DNA from: Mesaphorura yosii
Taxonomy: Eukaryota; Arthropoda; Collembola; Poduromorpha; Tullbergiidae
DNA: 33,908 nucleotides
Direction of reading: 5' to 3'
Assembly: GCA_009869945.1 (NCBI GenBank)
Contig: WIXG01000598.1
Span: forward strand, 1 to 33,908
Part shown: in pieces, positions 22,474 through 33,907 of the stretch
Position numbering within the stretch: position 1 is the first letter of the stretch
How the letters are laid out: each line of letters begins with the position of its first letter
Notes under the pieces: generated by a model
Databases searched by the model: none
Seen by the model: only the letters and a program-made list of their open reading frames with translations
Told to the model about the DNA's origin: nothing
Translations under genes and position numbers: made by a program

Positions 22474-24366
22474 CAAGAAACCGATTTCTTACTCGGCTTT
22501 GCCTTGTCCTTCTGCCTTCACTTTCCACGTTAGCGTCCTCGTTGTTACGACTTGATTACTGCATTCATTCACCGCAAGCAACGAGAACAAAGCTCGACTG
22601 CTTAACTCAATTACGGAGTTAATGAAATTTTATACGCACGCAGCAGAAAGTTCTTAATTCGATTTAATGAGTTTAAATTCGAAGCAAATATGTTTTTACT
22701 GCGGAATAATGTGGAAAAGTAATTAAAAACTCTTCACATTCGACTCCGAACAACATCGAAGAGCCCAGTTGCAAGTTCGACAGAAACTTGAAAGATTTCA
22801 CTGCGGCATCCCCGCAGCCAATAGTTCACGTCTCATAATTCACTGGTTGAGTCGATTTTCATGTCATAAAAATATGTGCCCACTCAGAAACCACTTTGGC
22901 TCGTGTCCACTGGAAATGTAAACACGTCGTAACAAGTGCAACTGAAGTAATGACCAAATGACGTTTCCATCCGTTTGATCCCGTCACGGACCTGCCCGTG
23001 GCCAAATTGTGCATCATCCCATCTCCTTTCTTCTTTGATCTGCGGATCAGTTCCGGGGTGGATTTCAAATTCAAATTCGAATCTGGTCAGGTCAGAGTCA
23101 GAATTGATAAAGAATGTCGCAAGATTGCTTTCACAAAGACCTCTGGGCAGTTTTTTTATCTGAGGACAGGAAATATGAATTAGGAAGGGGAAAGTGGCGT
23201 GGGTTAACATTTGTTCGGACACCGCCCGCTGCTTTCCTTTCAGCCTCGTCTTGCCTTCTCGTCTTGCACTTGCACATATTGTTCTGAACGTGTTGCATAG
23301 GTTCCATTAATGAGTCATCGCGGGTTGCGGTTTTGTTCCTTTTGTCGTCGAGAGCAGTGTATACAGGTTTCGGCTACCGAGTACCGAGCGCGCATTTACC
23401 AGCGAATGAATGTAATTGCAATTCGTGAATAAATCTTCGTCTCGTTGCTCTGCTCGTCGGTAATCTCGGCACTGTTGCTTTCATTTTGTCGCTGCATTTG
23501 AGTAATTAAATCTTTTAACACTCGCATAACTCAAAGCGGACTAAAATTGTTGCCGAGTCTGTTGTGCCGTGTTTTATGAACAAAAGGTCAGCAGCAGATA
23601 TAAATCTATCATCGGAGGAGTGCTGCATGTGTGTAGTTGCAATTCTGCAAATGAACACAATTTATGGTCTCATCTCTGCGACTCGACCGCATTCTTCGGC
23701 ACTCGTGAACAAAAGGAAAGATTTTCATTTCCAGAGCAAGTGTAAAGGCCTGCCTCTTGTCTTTTGAAAGACAGATGCGTTCCACAATTAAAGCGTTTAT
23801 GAACCCCAGAGACCTTTCAGCCTCCTTCGATGTAGTGTTTCCCGTGTTCGAAGCCTGTACCTCAGTTTGAAGTGTAAATCTGTAACTCTTAATCTGGCGT
23901 GATGAATGTGAATCACTTATAAATGTTGGCAGAAATGGAAGTTTCCAGGTTTCTTGACATTACACGCATTTTTCAGTGGACAAGATATTCTTGCGGTAAG
24001 AATTCGACAAAATTTTTCCAAAATCGAACTTGATCTCTCTGACAACCAAATTATTCACGTTGAAATTTGATGAGTTGTAAAAGCGCATTGTGCAATTGTT
24101 CAATGGGAAGGGTGCGTAGTCGAGTATTGTTTCTCTCGTGTAAAATGCAAATCCATAACAATCGGAAACGAGGAGAAGCGGAGTACTGCTGTAATTATGC
24201 AAGTCACTTGAATGAAAACATATTATTTTTAATTGTGAATCACGGCCATAACCATAACGAACTCGCACCACACAATGAACAAAGAACGTTCACCCATTAC
24301 GGGCGTAGATTCGGATCATTTAAGCAGCACAGGAAAAGGGGCGCATTGCGGGCTTTTGTCGGGTGT

Positions 24367-24387
24367 TTTGCATAAAATTTATGCAAA
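24367..24387. promoter_or_regulatory. Palindrome of two octamer-like sites
   Basis: TTTGCATAAA and TTTATGCAAA are perfect 10-base inverted arms separated by one base. The right arm runs into ATGCAAAT (24381-24388), the POU octamer; the left arm gives TTTGCAT on the other strand. Related inverted octamer arms occur at 8109-8144. A dimer-type POU site is a reasonable inference. Confidence 0.4.
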
Positions 24388-26615
24388 TGAGTTGTGCATC
24401 TTAATTCCGAGTCATTAACGTGCTAATGCTAATGGCAGTGTTCATGATCATGATTATTGCCCAGCGTTTGTTTCAGACTTCATTTAATCCTTTCATCGTG
24501 TCTTTCACAATGAGACTTTCCCGAGATGAGGTTTTAAAAAGTACAAATGAAGTGACAATATCGGCGAACAAGGAGCGAAGAAGACGGCGATGACATTTTT
24601 AATGTATGCAGCCTGGCAGGCAATTACTCAAACGGGAGGCGAGGCGAGTAGCGTGAAAGTGACACCTGCAGAAGAATTCCTAAGAAAATTTGCCATGGTA
24701 ATTAACGCGGACGCAGACGCTTTCTTTGACTTGTAAATTGGTTCTGCCTGCACTTCGCCATGCTTCATTAAATTCTCGTTATAAAAACGCGAGAATTAAT
24801 TGATTCATCAAAAGGACCAAATTTAAAGTTTTTGTACCTCCGGCCAACAGCAAGCGACTCGGGTTTAAAAATTGTCATTTGGCTTCACGCTGGCAGTATG
24901 CAAAATTCATGCCGCAGAGTCACAGATGTTGACTTTGGCCTGGTCGAGTCTTTAATTGGACACAAAGAAGTAATTACAGTTGAGTGCGCGTCAATTACAA
25001 GTCAGCACCGCACTTTAATGGATTTTAAAATACGTTCCGATTTTTATTTGAAAGTGTCAACACATTTTCCTACCCAGACTGCCAGATTTTCAGAATTTAA
25101 TCAGACCATGCACACCACAATCGGAATTGACAGCCCATGAAGGGCAGCCAGTTGTTGTCTCAAACTGTGACCAAATATTACCGAATGCTGAGGAGACGCA
25201 AAAGCAGGCTTGTCTTGTCGTCTGAGTCGTCCATCCGCAGCGGTGGTTATTAGTATCCCACTGAACGAATATTATCATGCGTGACATGACAAAATGACAA
25301 TGACAAGAACGGGGTCAATTTTCTCCACCTGTCACGCTTCTTCCATTCTTGTGTAATATACAGCATCAAATGCTAGACTGACAGAAATCAACACTGGAGA
25401 ACCGAATCAACATTTCGCCTTGTTGACGTAAACTGTTTCGCAACTTAATGAACCGATTTGATGACTGAAACCTGCAATGGCCAACAAGCTCATACCACTA
25501 GCCTGACATGAAGCATTGCAAACCAAACAAGGCCGTCCATCCATCCATGATCCTCATAATTGCGTGATTTTCACATTGTTCATATTTTGGACTGCATTTT
25601 GTCAATTTTTTCAATGTGCTCAAGCATTAAAGAAATTCTACTCTGAACGCTTGGCGCCTGACTGCGCCCGGTCGCATTGTTTTGTCAATAATAATCATCG
25701 AATGCAACCCAAAATTAGTATTCGTGCTTTAATTTCGGTACAGAATGTACTGTCAACCACTTCAGCGGGAGCGGGCCGTGGGTCGCCGCCCTGAGCAACT
25801 GCAATGCTAATGACGGCAATTCTTGGCCCGCTTTTACATTGTTAATTTTACAATTCATTTAACAAAGAAACAACGGTCCTGCGGTGAGCGTACGCCTTCG
25901 AGTCCAAAGTTTGCGCATTCGCTTGGTAGACATGTAATTATCGTGGCATGAATCCGAGAGCCTATTTATAGAACTCCGAGTCTTGTCCGAGCGTTGTGCC
26001 GCTCAGCATGGAATTCCGCGCAAAATGCAAAATTGTATTTATCGAATAAATTTGGAATTTTTGATTATAGTATCTCAGAGCACGAGGCACGCTGCCATTG
26101 TGTGCTGAGGTCCCGTGGTTAATTTCGGAGAAAGAAGAAGGAGGAGGCCGTGTGCCGGGACAGCAGCCGGCCGCCAACTCTCAGCCGTCGAAAGACGAGA
26201 CGCGGACTCTGATTTCGTTGTCTTCACGGAACAACAGCGCTCGAGTGCCTTTGTTTTGCTGTGCGATGATTATTCGATTTCCACTTTTGTGTTTGTTCGC
26301 TTGTAATTCGAAATATGCACAACGTCACCACTCGAACGATGATCATTACTGTTGATTATGTTGTTGGGAAATGGACGGACGACTGGGTCGATGAGATTCA
26401 CAATCACAGTGCTTCACAGTAATTATTTGATGAGCAGGAAACGGACGGCGAGCGCGGACTTGACATTCAATGGGACACGAAATGCAACGCGGACGAAGTG
26501 ATTGTGCGACGTGTGAATTTACGTGTTCAGTTGACCAAAGGCCACTCGCCATTCACAAATTGGTCACGATGTGGAACGAGTCGAGTTGGTGGACGAGTGC
26601 GCTTTCGTGTCCAGA

Positions 26616-26657
26616 GGAAGTCATAAAATCAGTGGCTCGGAAACCAGTGACCAATTC
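26616..26657 (+). repeat. 42-bp repeated element, copy B (partner at 7106-7147)
   Basis: Matches 7106-7147 at 35 of 42 positions in the same orientation. See that entry for the shared blocks and the possible coding reading. Confidence 0.5.
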
Positions 26658-29132
26658 GGAAATCGAAGCGGGTCAGAAATAAATTCATATTTGAAGCTCC
26701 CGAATTGAAAAGTGAATTTGGGGCTGTATTAAATCTCTCTTCTCCGTCCTCTTATTTGTGTTTTTAATAAAAGCTGCGGGAAGCCCGCACAACACAAATA
26801 CAACCCATTCAATTGAGTACAAGTTGGAATCTAAATTCGTAAAAAAAAGTTGAATCGGAGCGGAGTCTGAATCATTCAATTCGGGACAAAAGCAGCAATC
26901 ATAAAATTCATATCAGTTTTTTCCAGCTGGAATCTTGCTCAATAGCGTGCGATATTACAAAACGCACACAGTGTGCATTGAGCAAGTGCAGGAATTCTCA
27001 CACTTGAATCGGGACCTTCTAAAAGTGCTGCCCGAGTTTAATTGCGACGTCTGCCATAAAATTGACAGTTAAATTTTGATTGCTTATGAAATTGCGTGAG
27101 AAATAGTTTACGAATGCTGAATGGGGACGTCTGTCACTCAGAAAACTAATAAAAGCAAGTTATCGAGGTCCGGCCATTGGCCAGAGGACACTTGACTTCC
27201 CGTTCCCGATGCCCGTTCATCAATCTCGCAGGCTGGCCATGAACATTTATGCTTGGTTTTATTTGTGCTTGTCATATTATGATGATCGCCGAAAATGAAA
27301 ATGATATAATCACAATAATGAGCGCACCTGGTCGGTCGGTCATGAGTCACGCACCCAATAATTCGTATTCATGTTTGGTACATAGCACAATGAAAATGAA
27401 AAGCATGAATGACAGGCAGAGAGGTCGAGGTCTAGGACAGATCCAGCCAGGGCAAGGCAATGCAAAAATACAATAAAAGTATGATAATTATTACGCAGTG
27501 CAGGAATCAAATGCCAAACCGGGAGCTAGCGATGGCGATCAGGGGGTCTGCCTGCCCGCACTGCACCGAACAGGGCAACGTGAGACAGAATCATCCGAAC
27601 TCCAAACATGAAGCACAGCACAGCACGGCATTCGGCATTGCAGTTACAGTGTTGAGCCCCATCGCCCCTTCACGCCGTGCATTCATAATTCGTCTCAGCG
27701 TCCCCTCGCACCGGCGTACCTCATAAAATCTTATGCATTTGTCGTTTTGCAATTTACTCCCATTGAAATCGCCTGCATGAATGCGAACACGACTCAGGAA
27801 AAGCGCAATTCAATTTTATCACCTCCCGTTTTATTGCTTTCGTTTTTGCGTCATTAATACTCGAATCGAATTTTAGGAAATTACGATCTTGGACGCATCC
27901 CGTTTTCCCGTGCTGTGACAAGTGCCTCTTACGCGTGACGCAGAGGGAAGAGATGACGTGCGTAATACGCACGGAATCATCCCATCATTCAGACAAGTGC
28001 ACTTCAGCCGTCGCTCAGGTTCCTTCATCAGTTTGATTTATTTGCCCTATCTCGGTGTGTTGTTTTGCTTTGAGGACGCAAACGAGTTGCGTGTTCAGAT
28101 TGCATTATAATTGCGCACGGATTGATTGATCATCGCAGAATTCACGAATCCAAGTAGCTTCCGTGCGACTGCACAAGCCAAAGACACTGACAAATCGTGA
28201 AAGGAAATTAACACCAAAACGCAGCCACGACTATCATAATCGTGAGCCACTAATGACAGCGGCACGCAAAAGCAGGCATGAATGGCTGGAGCAGCAACAA
28301 AAACCGAAGCCGCTGGTTAACTTTACTCGGAAATGACAAAAGGATGAGTGATCACACGATTGTCGACCGAAGATCGCGCTTACGCCGCCAAAGATTGATG
28401 GCAAAGGGTTTAATTTTGGATACACATTGATCAGCAGATAAAATCACGTCACGTGCTTCGGATTTTTCCCATCCGCAAAATTGACTGTGAAACCTTGGCT
28501 TCTTCAGCTTGTGCCCAAGATAAATAGCCCTTCTTGGCTGTTGGGTAATGAATGGGCGGCCGTCGTTTTGTCACTGTCGCTCGCAGCAGCACGACGCGGC
28601 GTTATGTGCATTGTCGATTTAATTACGCTAAAACTAAACACATGTATTCGATTTGTATACGCCACAACATATCAGACAAAGTACTCTTAATTATTGGTCC
28701 GGCTTAGATACAATTCGATTGTAAAATTCAAAAATGCAACGCTGAAGCGCTCTTTGTGCTCTGATTCAATTACTTATGCGGGAATGAAACCAATCCGAAC
28801 ATTTTCTGCTCAGAGCGGCATAAAAAGACGGATGAGAAGGAGACGAGCAATTTGTGTATTTTATCTGGAACGACTTTTGTTGCTTTCTCTTTGACTTTTA
28901 CTACTTTGCTCTTTCAAGGTAGTTCGAAATGACTGCAGGCTGTAGAGAGCAGAAGAGGAGAAAAGAAGAAAGGAGCTGCCGAATTCAATCTCACTCGACC
29001 GTGCACGCTTTCTTTCTTTCCGTTGTCATTTTGCTGTTGGGTATTTATGTACCAGTTCAATTAGGAAGAGGCAGTCATTTGTTCCGCGTCACAACTCCTT
29101 GGACGTTTACGGCTCACTTTGTTCCCGAGCAG

Positions 29133-29730
29133 TGACAGTTAACAAATATTTGTGCACTCGCCGATTGGATTAAAAACGAGGTTGGTCGACGGATTCTTTT
29201 TTGACACGTCTCCCACCCACGCAAAGGACTGCGCATCACGCTCTGCCGTCTCCAGTTTGTAATTAGTGACTCGTGTATTTTGTCAATGCTAACTCCGATA
29301 CGACACTGCATTCATTCACGCCACACGCCCGCTTCTAAAAATGACGTAAACCAAGAGAAGCTTGCAATTGCTGTTGCTCGGCCAATTTGTTTCCAAACGA
29401 GGATGACCACAAGAAGCGATAACGTTCAACGAGGTAACAAGATTTGTAGCGGGATGCACGAGGGACTCGGAAAGTAAACTTCACTCAATTTGCGTAATGG
29501 CGAAGGCCAAGATCAGGATCAGGAGGATCAGGATCATGCGGCAGTGGAGTGGACGGGAGAGGAAGGGTGAAGCGCGTGCCTCACTCCTTCCGATATTAAA
29601 ATACGAGCGGAAGACCCAGAGGACGACGGCCGGACAAATTGACCGCTTGAAAGATTGAGTCTGCACTTAATCTTGTGCTGGGGTTATCTTCTTCGCTGGC
29701 CGTTGGCTTCGGACATTGACATATCATTTG
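29133..29730 (+). repeat. Duplicated non-coding element, copy B (partner at 20375-21361)
   Basis: Contains the four blocks listed for copy A in the same order. Between blocks 2 and 3 it carries a local AGGATC tandem run (29509-29538) absent from copy A. It is shorter overall, and no conserved frame is visible. Confidence 0.6.
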
Positions 29731-30228
29731 GATAATTCCCTCTTGGTACGGCCGAAGAATTTTAACAATTTCTCGACTGGCGAGTCAGTCGCGCGAAAAA
29801 CGGGTAAATAAATTTGTAGTCGAGATAGACGGATTCGGTGGCCGGGTCGCGAATGGGCTCTCGAGTGGACTGGGTCGTGTTATGGAATCGTAATTGTAAT
29901 AAAAGTTAATGTATCAAGACGTGGATGGTTTCGTATTTATTTCGATTTGTCGTAATTTCCTTTTGTTTCCTCATTGAAAGGTATAAGACGGACCTATTTA
30001 GATAATGTCCTCAGGGTTTACGATTGACACTTGACAACGCACACAACGCTGCAAAAGGAATGACATTATTTCTCCACAGCCGAGCAGGGAGAGATGATAC
30101 TCGTTAAAATGATCACAGGGTCGCACAATAATAACGCAATAAACCGGCCGTCTTGTCCCTGTCTTGTCTGTCCTCGCTTATTTCCTGCTCCTCCATCGAC
30201 AGATTTTCCAGAATTGAATTGTCGTCGT

Positions 30229-30248
30229 AAACTCGCGTACGCGAGTTT
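30229..30248. repeat. 20-bp perfect palindrome
   Basis: AAACTCGCGTACGCGAGTTT is identical to its own reverse complement, with the next outer bases not pairing. It directly follows GTCGTCGT. No associated gene is seen. Confidence 0.5.
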
Positions 30249-32194
30249 CCATAAACACTGCGTAATTATTGTTATTAAGCCGAACGCTGAAACTTGATCG
30301 CCCAATTCGTCCGCGGACATGAAACCTAATCCGATGAGACTCACGCGCCGATTCCAGCGCTTTGCGGTGTCGACGTCTGAAGGGTTGCCGTCTCATCTTG
30401 CAGGGCGCGGACGCGCACTCGCCTGCGCCGAGCGAAAGTAAACAGTCCGAAAATCAAAATATGAATAAATAAGCGATTGTTTTCGAGCCTGAGATTACAA
30501 CTCTCTGTTTCGGTGTTCACACGCTCGACGCCTGCTCGGGCACGGATTTGAGCTTGAACGACCAAATCGTAAATAAATATTTGCCCGTTGCAATTATCGC
30601 TTCTGTTTGTTGGTTCAGGAGAACACGGGGGACACGCGCACACTCCCGTCCACGGACGAGTCACTGTGATGCTGGTGCTTTTAAGATTTTAATAACACTG
30701 CGGTTCATTGTGCTGTGGTTCCGTTTGACAACGCAGTGAAACCTGTCATTATGGAATGATCGGCGTGTGACCTTTTAATGCACACGCGCGCATTGTAGCA
30801 TATGAAATGTAGTAATTCCGTTTTATTCGGTCATTAATCGCATATTGTGCGGACTGAATTGAGTCGCTGTTTTTTAGTAATCACCCGCTCGTTGTTGTAA
30901 TCTGAGCGTCTCCCACCAGCAGCCAGCCAATGCAGGCGAGTGAAAAGTAAAAAGCGGGTGTTTGCCACCCAGAATCACGTACAAGTTCGTTTACATGTAA
31001 ACTCATGCCATTAAATATAAATAAAGCGCTGTGGGTCGGAGAGCCGGGCACGCTCTTTGTTCTGTTGACAATTTCTGTTTTATTTTCTCCCATGGGGACC
31101 GTCCCGTGGTCGTCACTCGCCTCTGCTCTTTGCAAAAATGGGCTACCCGATGGACCGAGATGCGATAGCTGAAAGCGTGCAAGTCATTCGCGAATGCGAA
31201 TCGAGGTCATAAAACTGTATGAAATATGATTATGTTTATTGCAAACGAGTCCCGGCAGCAGCAGCAGCCAGTTTATTTCCGCCAATGATCATAATTCGTA
31301 AATAAAATATTATTCGCAATCGCATTCGTGTCGTAAATATTATCAAGCATCTCCTCGCACAAATTTGCGGATCGCAATCGAAGGGTGAGATAAAGTCACC
31401 AACGCTCAACGCATAGCATCCGAGATGCGGTGAACTGCAACAAATAAAATGGCAGCGAGAGATTCAGGCAGCAGGAAGTCGGATGATGACAGCGAAAGGA
31501 CCATTTCAAAGAGAATGCGGACCAAAAGAAATTCGGAGGAAAATCTTAATTTAACTTATTTTGAAAAAATCGAATAAATTTGAGTAGAAAAGTACAAACA
31601 AAAGCAAGTGCTGGAGTCAGATCTCCGTGTCGCTCGTCTTGTTTACGCTTCCAAATTGAAGATATTAAGAATTCGTTTAATAAAGATGACAAAGATACGT
31701 AGATTTTTCCAAATTGGATGGCAAAGGGAGCAGTAGTGTGGAGCAGGGCGGAGGAGACGGAGCCCAGTCAATTTCTGAATTCGAGCCGAATTTGTTAATA
31801 AATGTGTCTCCTGCTTCGAATAAAAGTTAATGCGATGTAATAAGCATAATAATGCCTAATGCAAGGCGTGGATTACGCGTCCGTCGTCGGTGTCGCCCGA
31901 TACACTTTATAGTTGTATTTTTAATATCACCACCCTTGCTCGCTTCACTTCTTCGCTCCGACTCGCAAGCAGTAAGGAAAGGGTTGGATTTTATTGCAAA
32001 TAGCTTATTACGGGAACTGGCATCAAATGAGGAATCGAAATAATTGTAATGTGCACAGGGATGAAGCGAAATGAAATAAAAATGGTCGGAGAAAGGAAAT
32101 TGAATTATTCTGCATAAATTCAAACATAATCATAAAGATATGAGCGCTGCAGCACAAATTTTATGCCTTCATAAGAGCACCTCAACAGATTCCG

Positions 32195-32328
32195 TTTTAC
32201 GACTCAACCGACTTCTTTTCTTGTTCCGCTGCTGCTCGGGCAAAAGAGCCCCGCAACTTTTCTCTTTCTCTCCTCCGGAGTCGGTTTTACGACAAAGTCC
32301 AGAGCATTATCTTGCCCAAGTCGTAAAA
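32195..32328. promoter_or_regulatory. Cluster of three TTTTACGAC sites
   Basis: TTTTACGAC occurs at 32195-32203 and 32285-32293 on the plus strand and at 32320-32328 on the minus strand. This 9-mer resembles the Abd-B/posterior-Hox binding consensus. Three copies in 134 bases is far more than expected by chance in the window. No footprint or target gene is known. Confidence 0.35.
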
Positions 32329-32923
32329 ATTGCACCGGATTCGTGGCACAAAAGCTGCGGATAAACTGCGACAACTTCATGATCGACTTCATTTCACGGC
32401 GCGGTTGCTGTTACTTCTTTTCGCACACCACGCTTACGGGGCCTGGATTTTCAAAGTCGATCTCGTAAACTCAAATCTCATCGTGTGCGACTCCGGCTCG
32501 TACAAAGTTTATGACTGCGCTATCCATTTACCTAGGTACGCACTTTCAACCGCTGCTGCAACTGTGTTGGTCGGATTTGAGTGTGTAATCACTTCATAGC
32601 GCTTTCCTAATCGCGGTCTAAGTGCCTGGCTCCCACGGGCTGCATTTTTGAGAGTTTAGCGTTGATGTTCATTACCAGCACTGGATTTGATTCAATTTCT
32701 CGTCTCGGTAGTGAAAACAAGTCCTGAATAGCCTAAATTCGTGGTTCATGAGTGTCGACATCCAAACGAGCATGAAAATCCGACCCAACAATGTCGAAAT
32801 GACCGAACAAGTCGTTCACTTGCTGAAGGGTAAGTGAGATGATAAAAGAGAAGGGTGCACTTCGGTCCGACCCTTGCAATAAGTGCCACAAATACTTACA
32901 GCGTGTGATGTAATTGTTCAGCG

Positions 32924-32929
32924 TTTATT
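32924..32929 (-). promoter_or_regulatory. Candidate polyadenylation signal of BH3 gene copy 3
   Basis: AATAAA on the minus strand (TTTATT on the plus strand), about 290 bases after the stop codon of copy 3. It is the first such hexamer downstream. Confidence 0.4.
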
Positions 32930-33219
32930 AAAGTATTGAGAAATGTATAAATGTATACAACGTACGTAAAATATTGACATTCACAATATGGGACAATCGG
33001 TGGCTGTTCAATATTATGAAATTGAAAGACATTTGTAGTTTACTTCTAATCTCTGCACTGCACATGCAATTAGACATTTCCTGTGACAATGTACAAAAGT
33101 AAATTCTACAATAATGCTAAGCTAGACTATTATTATAATTCGACACGAGGGGCAATGCAAGACGCACATATGGCCTGTGAATTGAAAGCACGACGTTCGT
33201 TTAAGAGAATACAGGTCTT

Positions 33220-33907
33220 TCACTTGTTCTTGACCAAGACAACAGTAGCCGTGAGCGAGGTGCCAAGGAACAACAGCGAGCCAAAAAACGTAAATCGGAT
33301 GCTCCAAGACGTTCCATCGCTTTTGCTCTGACCGGAGCTGGTCTTCTGTCCAACCTTTCGAGGATCAGCGGAGAGGTTTTTGTGATGGGTCGTCTTCACC
33401 TGCAAAAAGGTAAAATGTCCAATATCAGAATTCTACGCGTCGAGGGCCAGAGAGCAAGGTGAATTGTGCTTTCGATTGTTTCTATTTTCGTAACCATTTC
33501 TTATGCCATTTGAGACTTACCGTGTACGAATCCGCAATTTGTCTCAACTGGGCTCCAATGCTTCCAAAGTTGGTTTCCACGCTGAGTTTGCATTCGAATT
33601 CACTGTGTGCTTGTTGTCGGTCAGAATGGAGATCATCTGACGGCATGAGTGCGAGCAGTGGTATCATGCCGCGGTTTGAGCAAGTTGTTTCAGTCGCACC
33701 GGCAGGATGTCTTCTTCTGCGCTGCGGACGTTGAATCAATTCCAATACCGAATTGTTATTTACATCGTAGGCTGGTTCACTGTCAAGTCCGTCGGCACTG
33801 GCAGTCGTGGCAGCACAACTTTCCCGATAGATCGAACACAATTCTATGATGAGTTGATGGACGAACGAGGCACAACTCGGAGCACTTGTTGATGAAGAAC
33901 TCAAGCT
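33220..33907 (-). CDS. BH3-only, tail-anchored Bcl-2-family protein, copy 3 (5' partial)
   Basis: Third family member, on the minus strand, pointing into the window. Exon 1 runs from the window edge down to 33521. The phase-0 intron is 33400-33520 (121 bp, GTAAGT...TTTTTGCAG). Exon 2 is 33399-33220, with the stop at 33222-33220. About 188 codons are visible and the start codon is outside the window. Its first 40 codons are identical to copy 1. The BH3 core is IGAQLRQIADSY, which matches the PUMA-type IGAQLR-x-x-AD pattern even better than copy 1. Exon 2 encodes a Lys/Ser-rich linker quite unlike copy 1, then a conserved Trp, and a hydrophobic anchor with GSLLF and TATVVLVKNK at the C terminus. 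BH1 and BH2 are absent. The expected role is pro-apoptotic binding of Bcl-2-family partners at a membrane. Confidence 0.78.

Larger units (their letters stand above)
21362..29132. other. Long non-coding stretch between the duplicated elements
   Basis: About 7.8 kb with no supportable gene. It holds the 41-bp element copy B (22433), a paired-octamer palindrome (24367-24387), a 12-bp palindrome TCATGATCATGA (24442-24453) and the 42-bp repeat copy B (26616-26657). Short open frames are unremarkable. Confidence 0.4.
29731..32923. other. Non-coding stretch before BH3 copy 3
   Basis: About 3.2 kb with no supportable gene. It includes the 20-bp palindrome at 30229, a short CAG run near 31255-31270 and a cluster of three TTTTACGAC sites at 32195-32328. 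Reading frames near 32140-32600 are short and unrecognised. Confidence 0.4.
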
